Assembly: GCF_003144195.1 (NCBI RefSeq)
Contig: NW_020290043.1
Span: 62,001 to 126,000 of the forward strand
Reading direction: 5' to 3'
DNA: 64,000 nucleotides
From: Ceraceosorus guamensis
Lineage: Eukaryota; Basidiomycota; Exobasidiomycetes; Ceraceosorales; Ceraceosoraceae
Below, one piece after another: positions 11,397-22,558 of this stretch. Positions within the stretch are counted from its first letter, which is position 1. Every line of letters begins with the position of its first letter. A program made the translations under genes and the position numbers. Below the pieces are notes generated by a model that saw only the letters and a list, made by a program, of their open reading frames with translations, was not told the origin of the DNA and did not search any database.

Positions 11397-12189
11397 GGGG
11401 CTCGCCTGTCGTGTCACACGTCGAAAGATTGGCACTTGCTCCCAGTTGTTCGTGCATTGTATCTTTCACACAAGACCACATATTCGTGATCGATCTGCAT
11501 GTATCTTATTGTTGCAACTCGGGACTGTGCGCAGGAGTAGGAGTCTTGAGTGAGCGTGGCGTCGAATGCGAATGCTGAGTGTCTGTGACAGACCATACGG
11601 AGAGCCTCTTGAGCGTACTCATCCCTCTAGCTTGGCAGATACCTGAAGCGTCGCCAACACACAAGGACCAGAGAGTGCCAACTCGAATGTCGGATGTATG
11701 AGTAGTCAAGCACGAAGACTGGCTCGTCAAAAGTCAAGAGCGTTCGGAGAGGTGATGGTGTCTTTAGTGTTGATTGAAAACACGTGACCTGTATTAGTCC
11801 CGCGGCGAAACCGCGTCTCATGGTGGATGATGCATGCATCATCATCACGCGCGCATGCGTCCATGCAAATCACGCGCTGCTCATTCAAGATTCGGACCGC
11901 GTAACATCTGAACAAGACGCGCGCACACCACGACGAACTACAAGTCGGCGCGGCATGCCTCTCTGGTGACCAAGGATCTCAACTGAAAATGGTTCGGGTG
12001 CACACAGCCTGAGCACCTGGATCACCCTCACACGCCAGCAAACGTTGTACTTCACATCAGCATCAATCGCGAGTCTCAGAGGTGAAACGGAAATGACCCG
12101 TCCTGCCCGCTCCGGCCCGTAAAGTCACCGTCTGCGTCGAAGGCTCTCAACATCACACTCGAAGCGCTACATCGACGTTCGAGCGCAGG
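11397..12189. other. Promoter region of APC1
   Basis: No gene seen. An 18-bp perfect palindrome (GATGATGCATGCATCATC, 11826-11843) lies about 350 bp upstream of the APC1 start. The APC1 frame is closed upstream by a stop near 12093, and the ATG at 12190 is its first. Confidence 0.5.
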
Positions 12190-15100
12190 ATGCAGTCCAT
12201 GGGAGAAGTGCTTTGCTGGAGCGCAGCAAAGAGCGAGCAAGCCAAACTTGAATACAAGACAGCGCAGCATATTCAACACCAACTTCAGCAGGTGCTGCCT
12301 CCTCCTCGAAATTCTTCGAGCGTGCTTTCCAGACTTCAAAGATCACCTCAGGTACGGCGACGTGCGAGCATTGCAGGCGCTTCGGACCAAGGCATCTCGA
12401 GCGATCCGCTTAGCAGAAGCAATCAGTCTTCGAGTGGTGGGCGCTTTCACTCGAGAGAGGTTAGCGAAGGCAAGGTCGTCCAGACGGAGCTGGTGTGGAA
12501 AGGCAAGCGACTTGTTTGGTCTGCTGGCGGCAGGCTGGTGAGACAATTCACCTACGATGACGAGGTGCTGCAAGCTTGCTGGGCGTGGATGAATACTGCA
12601 GATCAACAAGTGGCTCACGAGGGACTCTGGCCCAGCAGCGATGGAAAGGGTCGCGATCAAACAGAGAATCAGACAGCAAGCAGCGGATCGGGCTTGCTGG
12701 GTGCAGTGGATGACCTTTTATCTCCGGCGCAGAAACAGTTTCGCAAAGTACCTCCCCAGCGGAAAGCGGCGAACACGCTTCGACAGTGCCAGCGGGCCCT
12801 TTGCGTCTTTATGCCCTCGACCCTCCTTCTCTACTTCCCTGACACGGGTGCGCAACAAACCGTGGCCGTACCCTTCGAGCTCCGGGCTGTATTTCCTGCC
12901 CGCACCGGCCTTTTCATCACCCGCGAGCAAGAGAAGGAGGATGAGAGGAGGGCAAAACGTGCTCGCGCGGATGCTGCCAGCTCGCGCTCTACAGATGAAC
13001 AGCCTTTGGCGTCGCTCTTCTATATCAGTCGCTTGTTCCAAGAGTGGGTCCCAGTCGAGAAGCATGGTGATGCTTCCTCCAGCTTCAACGAGCTAAATGA
13101 GGAGGTGATCTTTGTTGGCGCCGAGGATACTCCTTCTGGTCAATCGTGGCCCATGCTCGTCACAGTCAGCAGAGAACACCATCGCGTACGCATTTATAGC
13201 TACCATGTGGCCCTCAGACCTAGAGTCGAGCTGATGGATGCTTCAGACAACGGAGTGCCGGGCAAATTAGACGGAAGTGCCGGCGCAACGTCGGCAGCGG
13301 CAAACACGTCTCAGAGACCTTCTTACACGAGGGCGCCATCATCCAGAGCAGACCTCACCTTTCAGCAATCACACGCCTCGATCGGTCAGGGCAGACCGTC
13401 TCAAGCACCGCAATCGCAGGCACGCGCTTCGCAGGCATCCATTGGTCAAGGTCGGCCTTCTACTCGCGCGCGCTTGAGCTCCATCAGAGTTCCAAGTCGA
13501 GCTCGAGGCTCCAGCCAACGAGTGACGGAAGATCTGGTTGGGTTGCTGAACGGGCCTGGAAACAGTGTTGGAGGTCCCCCCAATGGTCAGCCTTCTTTGC
13601 TGCCTGATGCCGTCGGCACAACATTCTCAGCAGGCGGTCCAGCTGCGAATACGCGGCTGAGAAGGGCTTCTCAGACTCAGCATGCCATGGAGATGAGTGT
13701 TGCTGCTCGTACGCCCTTCACAAACCAGCGCACGACGAGCAGGCAGGTCTCCTCCCGTGTCAGCGTCAGCAGAGGCAGATCTAGCATCAATTCAACACGA
13801 CAAGCGGATGTGAGCGCGCTTCTGGACCTCGGCAATCAATCTGATGCCGCACCCGCCATATCCACGCAGACTCAACGCCAGACGCTATTGCCAACTGCGC
13901 CTCGTCCGCCTCGAGAGGAGGCTTACGAGTCGGAGTACCCGACAGAGAGAGCCTGCGTGGCGTTGCTCGATGAGATCCCGCTGGACCACTGGGATTCGTG
14001 AGTATCTTGCTCGCATGTAGAGCGAAGCTGGTCTATCCTGTCGCGCTCACTCCCGCCAACGATTGATGTCCTGTGGCTAAAGTGACACAACCAATTCGTA
14101 CGGAAGCACTGCATTCGTCATTGCTAGTGGAATTTGCATTGTCATTCCTGCTGCCAAGCGAATCATCATTCGGCAAGCCAGGACGAATCAGCGTGGTGGC
14201 ATAGATCTGCACAACCCAGCCGCACAATGGTCCAACAGCCCAACGGACTGTATCGATGCCTGCGCTGTCGGAGAGAATGATGGCCTGGCCATCCTTCACC
14301 GTCACTACATTCAGTGGTACCCTGATGCTCTACGAGAAAGCCAAAGCATCTCAGTGAAGCTTGATGTAGCAGCTGGTCAGCCAATAAGGCTACAACCTCG
14401 AGGGAAATTTTGCGTAGAGGTCACAGTCTTGCTGAACGAGAAGTTGCTGGCTCAAAGTGTGACGCTCTTTCGCTCGCCAAGCTGTTCCACCACGACTCGA
14501 GTACTTGACGCACTCCGATTGGCTCTTCCAGCTCCTCTTGCTTCGCATCTCATTTCGCGTTGGAACGAGTCCGATATGCCTCGGGGGCTCGTCAGCACAT
14601 CAAGCGATTGGCATGCGCTGCTGGAGCTGCTCGCTCCCTCTCAGAATGTGAAGGCGGTAGGCAAGACGCCATACAATCTCCTCCTCTCTCGGGCTCACCA
14701 TCGTTACGGGCGCGACCAGCTCCTGGGCGCCTATGCTCCAGATGCAGCAGCACCAGGGGACCCGATCGCCCCATATGACGCCAGGCACAAGGAGGAGGGT
14801 GTGCTAGTGTTGCACATCGTTCATGCGCTGGCGCAAGACGCTAGATTAGAGACCCGTGCGTGTGCTGTCCAGTTGCCTTGGCTGGCTGAGCTTGCGGCTC
14901 GATTGGCTGCGCGGTGCGGCTGGACGCAATGGGTCGACTATTGGGCCCGCGTATTTCCCGAGGTGTGGAGGATGAGCAACGGTGAGTGTCAGGAGGAACC
15001 TCCTCTGCGACTATAGCTTTCGCCGGCTGATTGTGGAAAATCTGATCTTTAAAGATACCGGAGCACTCGGTGAAGAGCCGGACCCACCGGACGCTTCAGC

Positions 15101-18100
15101 TCTCCTCGCAGCTCAAATGACGGCTCGAAGGAGCGTGCAGCCTAAGGACTTGCTAGGTGGTCGGAAGGAAGTCTCTTCTCACAAGCTCGAAAGTCTTTTG
15201 CCGAATGCCGCCCGCCTCCTGCGAGTGTTTCAGGCATTCGGTGCTCAGACGAATCAAAGCATGAGCGCGGAGCCCCTCGATCAGCGCAGAGCAGCTCAAG
15301 TGTTGGGAGCCATGCTGGAAGAGCAAGTGAGGCCGACTGAATTCGCCGGACCGCTCACGCCATTAGCTGCGCCACTGTTCGAAGCTCTTCGAATGTGTCA
15401 AGCTGACCCTCCTAGCAATCTGAGCGGTGAAGCACTGAAGCTCATTGAAAGAGCGGATCTGGCCGCCAGCGTGAATACCTCTGATCTCCAGTGGCCGAAC
15501 ACATTTGTACGTGCTTCTTTGCGTAGTCTTTGGCGCCTACTGAAGCGGCTCTTTCATCGTGCCTGCACAGCTCCCAATGTCCTTTGTGCTAGAGCCCTCG
15601 GTGCCAAAGCAAACGGTATCTGCGCGTCTCAATCCAGTCGTCGCGATGTTGTTCAGTGCAGATCTTCGCCTCAGAGACGTGCTCCAAATGCTGCAGACTC
15701 GTGGGCGGACATTGGTCATGCATCCCTCAGTGGACACTCTTAAGTGAGACTACGTTTTGGGCGAGATGAGTACACTCGAGAGCTTCGCTGACCTTTACAC
15801 CTGCGAATATGCGGCTTTAGTGATGCTGCAGCGAAGGAAACCATTTTGCGGGTGCTTCACGGGGCGCAAGAGCGAATCAAGGCCACCAGCATTGGACGGG
15901 GCATGTTGCACATTGCAACGCATCTGCACAACCCTACGGTGAAATGGCGCGTCCCCAAGCTGAGCTTCGATCTTCACGTGGTGCCGCCACCCAGCGTGGA
16001 GTACGAGTATGTTCCGCCGCGCAGCGAGGGGGGCGAGTTGGACTGGCCAGAGTTTCACAATGGCGCCGCATCCGCCCTTGAGATTGCCGTCCGTGGCGCA
16101 CCGCTCGAGTCGGGGTGGATTTTCGGCCAACATGGTTCGGAAGTAAGCAATCGAGACGCCGGATTCTTGCTTGGGATTGGGCTTCTTGGACAGCTGGGAG
16201 GACTGGGCCGTGTGCATGTCCTCAAGCTACTGCTGCCTCGTACAGGAGGCCTTGCTGCGGTGGGACTATTACTAGGCCTGGGCGCCTCACTCACAGGCTC
16301 CGGCGATCCAGCCGCCAGACATCTGATAGCCACTCACCTACCCGCTTTCCAGCCGCAAGGAGCTCACAACCTCAATTTGTCGATGCTGGAGCAAGCAGCC
16401 GCTCTTCTAGGCATGGCCCTCCTTTTCATGGGTAGCGACCACGCTTGGACTGCGAAACGAATGCTTGATCAGATCGGCAGCAACGAGGTCCGAGCGTCTC
16501 AGCCTCACGAGCTGGAGAGAGAAGCGTACTCTCTTTCCGCAGCCTTCGGTCTTGGGTTGGTGTTGCTGGGCAAAGCTCGCCGTACTGGTATGCGTACTGG
16601 TCCTGATCGCTTCATTCTGACCAAATTGGAGCAGTTGATGTCAGGCAAGCTGCCAAGCCTCTTTCAAGACGACGCTAATCAAAGCGACCTAGAGTGGCAA
16701 GTGGACACGGCGACCACCAGCAGCCCGGCTGCCATCGCTCTGGGCCTGATCTACCTCAAAAGTGACTGTGAGGAAGTCGCGGGTGCCATTCCCTTCCCAA
16801 GGAGCATCGCTGAGCTTGAGTCGATTAGACCAGACTTCTTACTGATTCGGACGCTCGCGCGGTGCCTTATACTGTGGACCTCTATACGCCCCAGCACCGA
16901 TTGGATCGATTCAGCGCTACCTCGATTCCTAGCCAAATTGATCTCATCGAGTCGCCCGGGGGAGACGGCTCAGCTTGCCAGCCTCAACATACGAGCAGGT
17001 GCCGCTTTCGCCATAGCATTGAAGTACGCCGGCTCGCACGACCCTCAAGCTTATGCATGCCTGATGAAGGAGCTCAACGCCAACCTCGAAAAGGCCAAAG
17101 CAGAGCCGACTACATTCTTTCAGAAGATCCGTCAGGCTGCTCTGCGCTCGTGTGCCGATCTACTAAGCATCTCTGCGGCGATGGTCATGGCAGGGTCTGG
17201 AGACTTGCCGCTCCTGAAGCACCTCAGAATAGCTCACGGTCGCACAGACGCAGGATTCGGTTCACAGATGGCTTGCCATATGGCATTGGGGCTGCTGTTC
17301 CTCGGCGGCGGTCGTTTCACGCTCGGAACTTCAGATTCAGCAATAGCTGCCATGATCATGGCCTTCTATCCACGCTTTCCAAGCTCAAGCAGCGACAATC
17401 GCGTCCATCCCCAGCCCTGCAGACACTTTTGGGTCCTCGCCGTTGAGGCGCGCTTACTAGTTGCGCAGGACATTGAGTCAAAGCAGCTGCTCTACCTGCC
17501 TATCCGGATCAAAAGTCAAGGCGAGGAGAAAGTGGTCCAGACGCCGGCACAGCTGCCCGCCTTGCATCAGATAGAAGAAATTCAATCAGCCTCCGATGCG
17601 TATTGGCCGACTTCGCTTCTCCTACAATCGAGCCAGTCGGATGCACAAGCGTTGCTTGGACGTCGTTGCATGTTTGTGAAGCAACGACGAGTGTCAACAG
17701 AGGTACGCAGCGGACGAGCAGAGCGCAAACGTCTACTCAGCGCTGTGAACGATCCGAAGTTTCGCCTCTATCTAAAAGAGGTTGGCGCCAACAAATACTA
17801 CGCGGATGCTGTTCTAGGAGCGCAGATTCAGTCGACCATCGTACCCATGCAGCTAGAACCAGTGATACCGAGGAGCGGGCCCAGCTCCGTGTTGAGGTCA
17901 CAAATCTCGAAAGCTTCGCGTGCAGAGCAAGGAGCGCAAGATGGTGCAGCACAGCGCAAGCAACGTGCCGCGCAGAATGATTTGACTTCGCGCACGCTGG
18001 TCGGACCAACAGATCAACAAATCGACTCTTTGCGTGCCTACATCGAGCATTTGGATACGCCCGTCGCACCACCGCCTTCGGAGATCATCGAGGAGCTAGG

Positions 18101-18281
18101 GGTTCCACCTCTACGTGTCTTGAAAGAGCTCCGAAGTCTGATTCAGCACGCGAGGCGCAGTATCGCGCTGGATGAAGAAAAGACATCGTCCATCCTTTTG
18201 AGCACGCTTCGACATATAATCGATGGTCCAGCACAGAATGCGGAGCTGCTCGCGGAGCTGTTGCTGTACGCATCTCGATAG
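12190..18281 (+). CDS. APC1: Anaphase-promoting complex subunit 1
   Basis: Five exons, 12190..13997, 14083..14981, 15055..15506, 15571..15743 and 15821..18281, give 1,930 residues with consistent phase. APC1 is the largest scaffold of the APC/C ubiquitin ligase, which degrades securin and B-type cyclins. The N-terminal beta-propeller region is marked by LVWSAGGRLVRQF (near 110) and a later VPFELRAVFPARTGL segment. The middle part ends in NPVVAMLFSADLRLRDV, the conserved segment before the repeat domain. From about 1220 to 1560 there are Gly/Ala/Leu-rich proteasome/cyclosome repeats (GIGLLGQLGG, SLSAAFGLGLVLLGKA), typical of APC1 and of proteasome Rpn1/Rpn2. Residues about 347-570 are a Ser/Arg/Gln-rich loop holding a duplicated ASIGQGRPS motif. 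The least certain join is the start of exon 2 (14083): it is phase-correct, but that stretch is weakly conserved. Confidence 0.88.
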
Positions 18282-18443
18282 TGCTGAATAGGATGCTTGC
18301 TTGTATTGCTTGTGCTTGGGATCGGAATGGAATCGATTCGAGAACTATTGGGAACACTACCTTGTTGATGTTGAAGTCAAGGCATTCGTGATGAAAGGAG
18401 TGCCGCGTGACGCGGAAAGACCTGCTGTTGGCTGGTCCGCGAA
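18282..18443. other. Convergent 3' gap between APC1 and SPT4
   Basis: Only 162 bases separate the two stop codons, so the transcripts must end very close together or overlap. No terminator motif is distinct. Confidence 0.6.
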
Positions 18444-19170
18444 TCAGGCGGTCCCGTCCAGCTGAGCCTGCTTCTCCGCTGGCAGCTTTGCGGAGCAGCT
18501 CATCGCGTACATCCCAGGTATCTTGCGATCTGCATGTCCAGATCGGAAAGGGAAACAAGTGGAGTTCCTGATCAGCACGTGCCAGGTGCCTTGCCAGTCG
18601 GCAATGTCGCCACTCGAAGCTCCAATTGGGAGCTCAACGGTGAGATCCAAACTCACCGAGACGCATAAAACGCGCGACCCAGCTCTCAGGAGGCTTGATA
18701 ATAGCCGCGCCGCCCTCGAATTGAGTGGTCGTATAGTCCTCCACGGCGTCTCGGCTCTGTTGCATCTGTTAGGAGTCGATTCGCGGGACGCGGAGGAATG
18801 CGGTGTCGACGGGGGCGGGAGCAAGGATCGTCAAGATCAGCATGTGCGTTGGTGATGCAATTGAGAATGGAATGGGTGACGTAGATTGGATGCCGCAACA
18901 TGGCGCTTCTAGATCGCGCAAATGCCTTCTCCAAAGTCCGTGGGACTCCAGCGGTGCGGTACCGAACACGCTTGTCTGGCGACGTCATTCCATCGGCCAA
19001 CCTTGCTCGTGCGAGCACTGATGCTCTTCATCTCAAATTGGTACTGATCCACTCACCTGGAGTACATCCTCACAATTGGGACACCCTCTCGCCATGAAAT
19101 CGCTGCCTTTCTGCAAGAAAAGACATCCTTTGCAGGCACGCAAGGCTTTAGCCTCCTGCTTGAGAGACAT
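18444..19170 (-). CDS. SPT4: Transcription elongation factor SPT4
   Basis: Three exons on the minus strand, 19057..19170, 18657..18765 and 18444..18529, code for 102 residues, the normal Spt4 length. Spt4 pairs with the NGN domain of Spt5 on RNA polymerase II to raise processivity. Four cysteines (C13, C16, C30, C33) in ACKGC and GCPNC form the zinc finger. After splicing, the core TTTQFEGG and PPESWVARFMRL is followed by IPGMYAM, all at family-conserved positions. The start is the ATG that gives the usual short N-terminus; an in-frame ATG 123 nt upstream would add 41 unlikely residues. The first intron (18766-19056, 291 nt) is by far the longest I see here and nearly as long as the coding sequence. 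The gene is divergent from CIA1. Confidence 0.9.
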
Positions 19171-19832
19171 CGCGAGAAGAGAAACCGACCAGAGTTCCAA
19201 GGATGGAAACCAGAAGGTTGATGACTTGGAGAGAGGGGCGTGATAGCCCCAGCGGCCGATGGTGCGAGTGGCAAGTCCAGCCAATGACTCCAAATTGACT
19301 ACACCGCCCGGAGGTGTTCAAGTTTGGAGGTGCTGAAGGTGCAAAGACAAGCTGCTCGCGTGGCTGCAACCGCGTGAGTCGTGCCTGACACGTGTCGATT
19401 CCGGTCTGAGCTTGAGCATGAAGCCGTGTCTCGATGAGTGGGTGAGTGGAAGTCAGGAAGAAGGGGTGTGGGTAAACCTCTGCTGTGCTTCTTGTGTATG
19501 CTCGCCGATGGGATGTGGTCGCGTGCCGTGCATGCAGCCACAAATCACGAAATGATGGATGTGAGCTGCTTTGACGATTCGGGTCACGTGGGAGGGAGGC
19601 ACAGTCAGCCGTTAAGCATAGGCAAACGTCGAGAAACCCATAGTTCATCAGAATTCGAAACCAGAAGATACAACAATGATGATAGCAGACCACGACCCCC
19701 GGCTTCCTCATCACGTATACATGGACTTCGAGGAGCTGATGCCCATAATAACGGAGTTTACATTCGACTCACCTTCTCCGTCATATTTGACGATCCGCCT
19801 CCAAAAGAAATATACCCGAGCGCAACGTTACC
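19171..19832. promoter_or_regulatory. Divergent promoter, SPT4 / CIA1
   Basis: The two start codons are 662 bp apart and transcribed outward, so this stretch must contain both promoters. I see no gene in it and no distinctive TATA or repeat element. Confidence 0.5.
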
Positions 19833-21185
19833 ATGTCAGCTGAGGAGGCGGAAAAGCCCTCGACGGCGGTACCTGCCTTGGTGCATCTGCAGGATCTGGC
19901 CTCCCACCAAGACCGAGCGTGGAACTTGGCTTGGAATCCTCGGCTACCGTTGCTGGCCAGCTGCTCCACCGACAAGACCGTCCATCTGCACTCTTTTCGC
20001 ATGAATGATCATGGCTCGACCAACGGACCATCGCCCTCTTCACCATCATTGGTCTCCACCCGCGCTCATCCGCGTTTCGAACTTCGGGAGAGCATACCCA
20101 CAGGACATTCCAGAACCGTGCGAGGATTGTCTTGGGCTCCCAGCGGCAAGACCCTAGCTACAGCTTCTTTCGACTCCACCGTCGGCATCTGGGAGCGCGT
20201 AAGCGATATCAACGCAGCGTTGGAGGGCAAATCAGTGGAAGAGCCTCCCACACTCGGGCATTACCCCGAAGAGGGACCAGAGTGGGATTGCATAGGCACG
20301 CTGGAAGGTCACGAGTCCGAATGCAAAGCTGTGTCATTCTCTCCTAGCGGTACGCACTTGGCTAGTTGTTCCCGCGATCGATCGGTTTGGGTGTGGGAAG
20401 TCCAACCAGAGGCGGAGTTCGAGTGCCTGAGCGTTCTCATGGACCACTCACAAGACGTCAAGTGCGTCCTCTTCCACCCTCACGTGGAGCTTCTCGCCAG
20501 CGCGTCTTACGACGATCAGATCAGACTGTACATCGATGATCCTTCGGACGATTGGTTCTGCATATCCACATTGTCAGGACACGAGGGAACTGTTTGGGAC
20601 ATGGCCTTTTCTCCAGATGGCAAATATCTTGCTAGCGCGAGCGCAGACTGCACAGTCCGCATCTGGAGGCGATTGAATGAGGAAGAGGCAGCAGAGAGGG
20701 GACTCAAGCCGGACGGCAAGATGCCTGGCCGTAAGGGTGAAAAGTGGGTGTGCGTGGATATCCTCAAGGGTCACCACTCCAGAACAATCTACAGCGTGTC
20801 TTGGGGTCATGACAGCGAGACTAAGCAGTCAGGGTTGGGAAGGATAGCTACGGCAGGCGGCGATGGTAGAATATGCGTCTTTCAGATGCAAGAGCCAGCC
20901 GAAGGCAAGATGGCTCCGAGCAGAGTTCTGATCGCTCAGATCGATCAAGCCCATGAAGACGCGGACGTCAACAGTGTCAGATGGGCTCCAAGATCTCTAA
21001 AGGGTAATCTCGACGTGCAAAAGAGCCGGTTTGAGGAACTCAACGAGGATGGCGACAGTGGAGAGGATACCCACCCAGAGTATGCGGGCTTATCAGATTT
21101 GCTGGCCAGCGCTGGTGACGATGGTACAGTCAAAATTTGGACCGTACCTGACAGCAAGTGGGCCAGGAATTTGACTGCACCGTAA
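19833..21185 (+). CDS. CIA1: Cytosolic Fe-S cluster targeting protein, WD40 (CIAO1)
   Basis: A single exon of 450 residues that reads as a complete seven-bladed WD40 propeller. Repeats are visible as SCSTDKTVHLHS, ATASFDSTVGIW, SCSRDRSVWVW, SASYDDQIRLY, SASADCTVRIW, a repeat around RIATAGGDGRICVF, and SAGDDGTVKIW. Repeat order, GHSRTVRGLSWAP in blade 2 and the DHSQDVKCVLFHP segment match Cia1/CIAO1, which delivers Fe-S clusters to nuclear and cytosolic apoproteins together with Cia2 and Met18. Inserts between blades 1 and 2 and within blade 6 make it longer than the usual 330-350 residues, which is common in basidiomycete copies. It has no introns although most neighbours have several. Confidence 0.9.
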   Translation: MSAEEAEKPSTAVPALVHLQDLASHQDRAWNLAWNPRLPLLASCSTDKTVHLHSFRMNDHGSTNGPSPSSPSLVSTRAHPRFELRESIPTGHSRTVRGLSWAPSGKTLATASFDSTVGIWERVSDINAALEGKSVEEPPTLGHYPEEGPEWDCIGTLEGHESECKAVSFSPSGTHLASCSRDRSVWVWEVQPEAEFECLSVLMDHSQDVKCVLFHPHVELLASASYDDQIRLYIDDPSDDWFCISTLSGHEGTVWDMAFSPDGKYLASASADCTVRIWRRLNEEEAAERGLKPDGKMPGRKGEKWVCVDILKGHHSRTIYSVSWGHDSETKQSGLGRIATAGGDGRICVFQMQEPAEGKMAPSRVLIAQIDQAHEDADVNSVRWAPRSLKGNLDVQKSRFEELNEDGDSGEDTHPEYAGLSDLLASAGDDGTVKIWTVPDSKWARNLTAP

Positions 21186-21570
21186 TGGGATGTCATCGCT
21201 CAATCACTTGAAGGCCCAATTGCGTGAGGCTGCTGGTCGGACCAATCTTTCGAGTCGTCCAGATACAGGAAGGCTTGGTGACATGAGAAGGAAGAGCGAT
21301 GCTCAACAATACCTGTCACTTTTCATTTTCATCCTTCGATTCAGCAGCTCCTCGCCCAGCCGCCCTTCATCGCGCGCTCCAGCCAGAGACCTCTTGTCAG
21401 CTCTCGCATCGCCCGAGGTGTATGTCTTGTCCCTGCCAGGGCCCCATCCTTGACGAGAGTGGCTGCGGGGCTCAAGCGATAGGAAGTCAGCATGCGCCCG
21501 TATTAACAGAGCGCATACAACGCATCTGCCCTCGGGCACAGCACGGTGCTTGACGGCCTCGATACTTCAC
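21186..21570. other. Convergent 3' gap between CIA1 and the FRG1-like gene
   Basis: I see no gene or repeat in these 385 bases; they hold the two 3' UTRs. Confidence 0.5.
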
Positions 21571-22558
21571 TCACACAAGCTTGGCTTCATCCAAGTCACC
21601 TTCAGCAGCTTTCACCCTCTTCGCAGCCTTCTCTCTCAGATTGAATGGCAGGGAGCTAGCTTCTCTCAACCTAGCTTCATGTCTAAACTTCCACTGCACT
21701 CTGATCTGCCACTCCGATCCGGGCGACTCGTCGTGGTGCGACTCCTCTGCTTCTGCTTCTTCCCTGACGTCTCCTCGAACAGCAATTCGGCCGCCTGCCA
21801 CCTCGTCTAGTCCCAGCAAAGCTTCCTGCGCTGACCTTAGACGCCACGCACCGCTGCCTCGGTCGGACTTGATCAAAGTCCACATCTCCAAGGGACCTCT
21901 CGCTTCAGCTTCAGCGCTCGCGTTGCCAGAGGCTGTCACGCCCAAGAACCTCGACTCGCAAGATTTGAGCGTGTATACGGGAGCAGAAGAGGGCGTGTCC
22001 AGGACTCTGCTGGCTACCCATACCTGGCTGACTGAGCGGGGTGTGACTTCCAGCCCTGAAGACATATCCGTGACCACCTCGGCGCCCTCTAGCTCCTCGT
22101 TAGCTCCGACAAGCCCAGGTGCATCGTGCGCTAAGGAGGCGAAGGAAAGATTCTCGGGACGGAGAGGCGTTACTTCGATACGTCGATTGGGCGCATTGTA
22201 GGAGAGGACGTGTGGGATAGCATTCGAGCTGGAGGTGGACGGGAACGCCTGGTAAAAGAATGCCGGACCATTCAGATCCGTCAAGCGCTGTACAGGCACC
22301 CATGCTGAAAAGTTGTGACACTCCGTCATCAGCCCTCATATGCAACCACGTATCATCCAAGCTTGCTTCATAATGAATGTACTCACTCTGCTCATCTCCT
22401 CCCACCTCCTCCACATCCGAGACATCGTCTCCCAACTCTCCTTCGGCCCTCCTCTTGCCTTTCTTCGATTCCGAACTACCAGTTGTGTTCTGTTCCGTCT
22501 TTGTGTGCTTGTGTTTCTTTACGGGCTTGTCTCCCTTGAACTTGAGTCGGAGAGACAT
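21571..22558 (-). CDS. FRG1: FRG1-like protein
   Basis: Two minus-strand exons, 22387..22558 and 21571..22304, code for 301 residues. The 82-nt intron has a GTGAGT donor, a GCTGAT branch-like site and a CTTTTCAG acceptor. The N-terminus LKFKGDKPVKKHKH is the Lys-rich start typical of FRG1. The body has WVPVQRLTDLNGPAFF, YTLKSCESRFLGV and WQIRVQWKFRHEA, which match the fascin-like (beta-trefoil) FRG1 domain. FRG1 proteins are nuclear/nucleolar, linked to pre-mRNA processing, and bind actin. The continuous frame through the intron is misleading: without splicing the conserved WVP segment is out of frame. The match is from memory, so the family is likely but not certain. Confidence 0.7.

Noticed and set aside
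14033-14384. Reverse-strand protein-like frame within APC1 exon 2 region
   Set aside because: Although it reads smoothly, the plus strand gives a phase-correct exon joining both APC1 sides, so this is antisense.
19148-19714. 188-codon reverse frame between SPT4 and CIA1
   Set aside because: No domain; it overlaps SPT4 exon 1 in another frame and lies in the divergent promoter.
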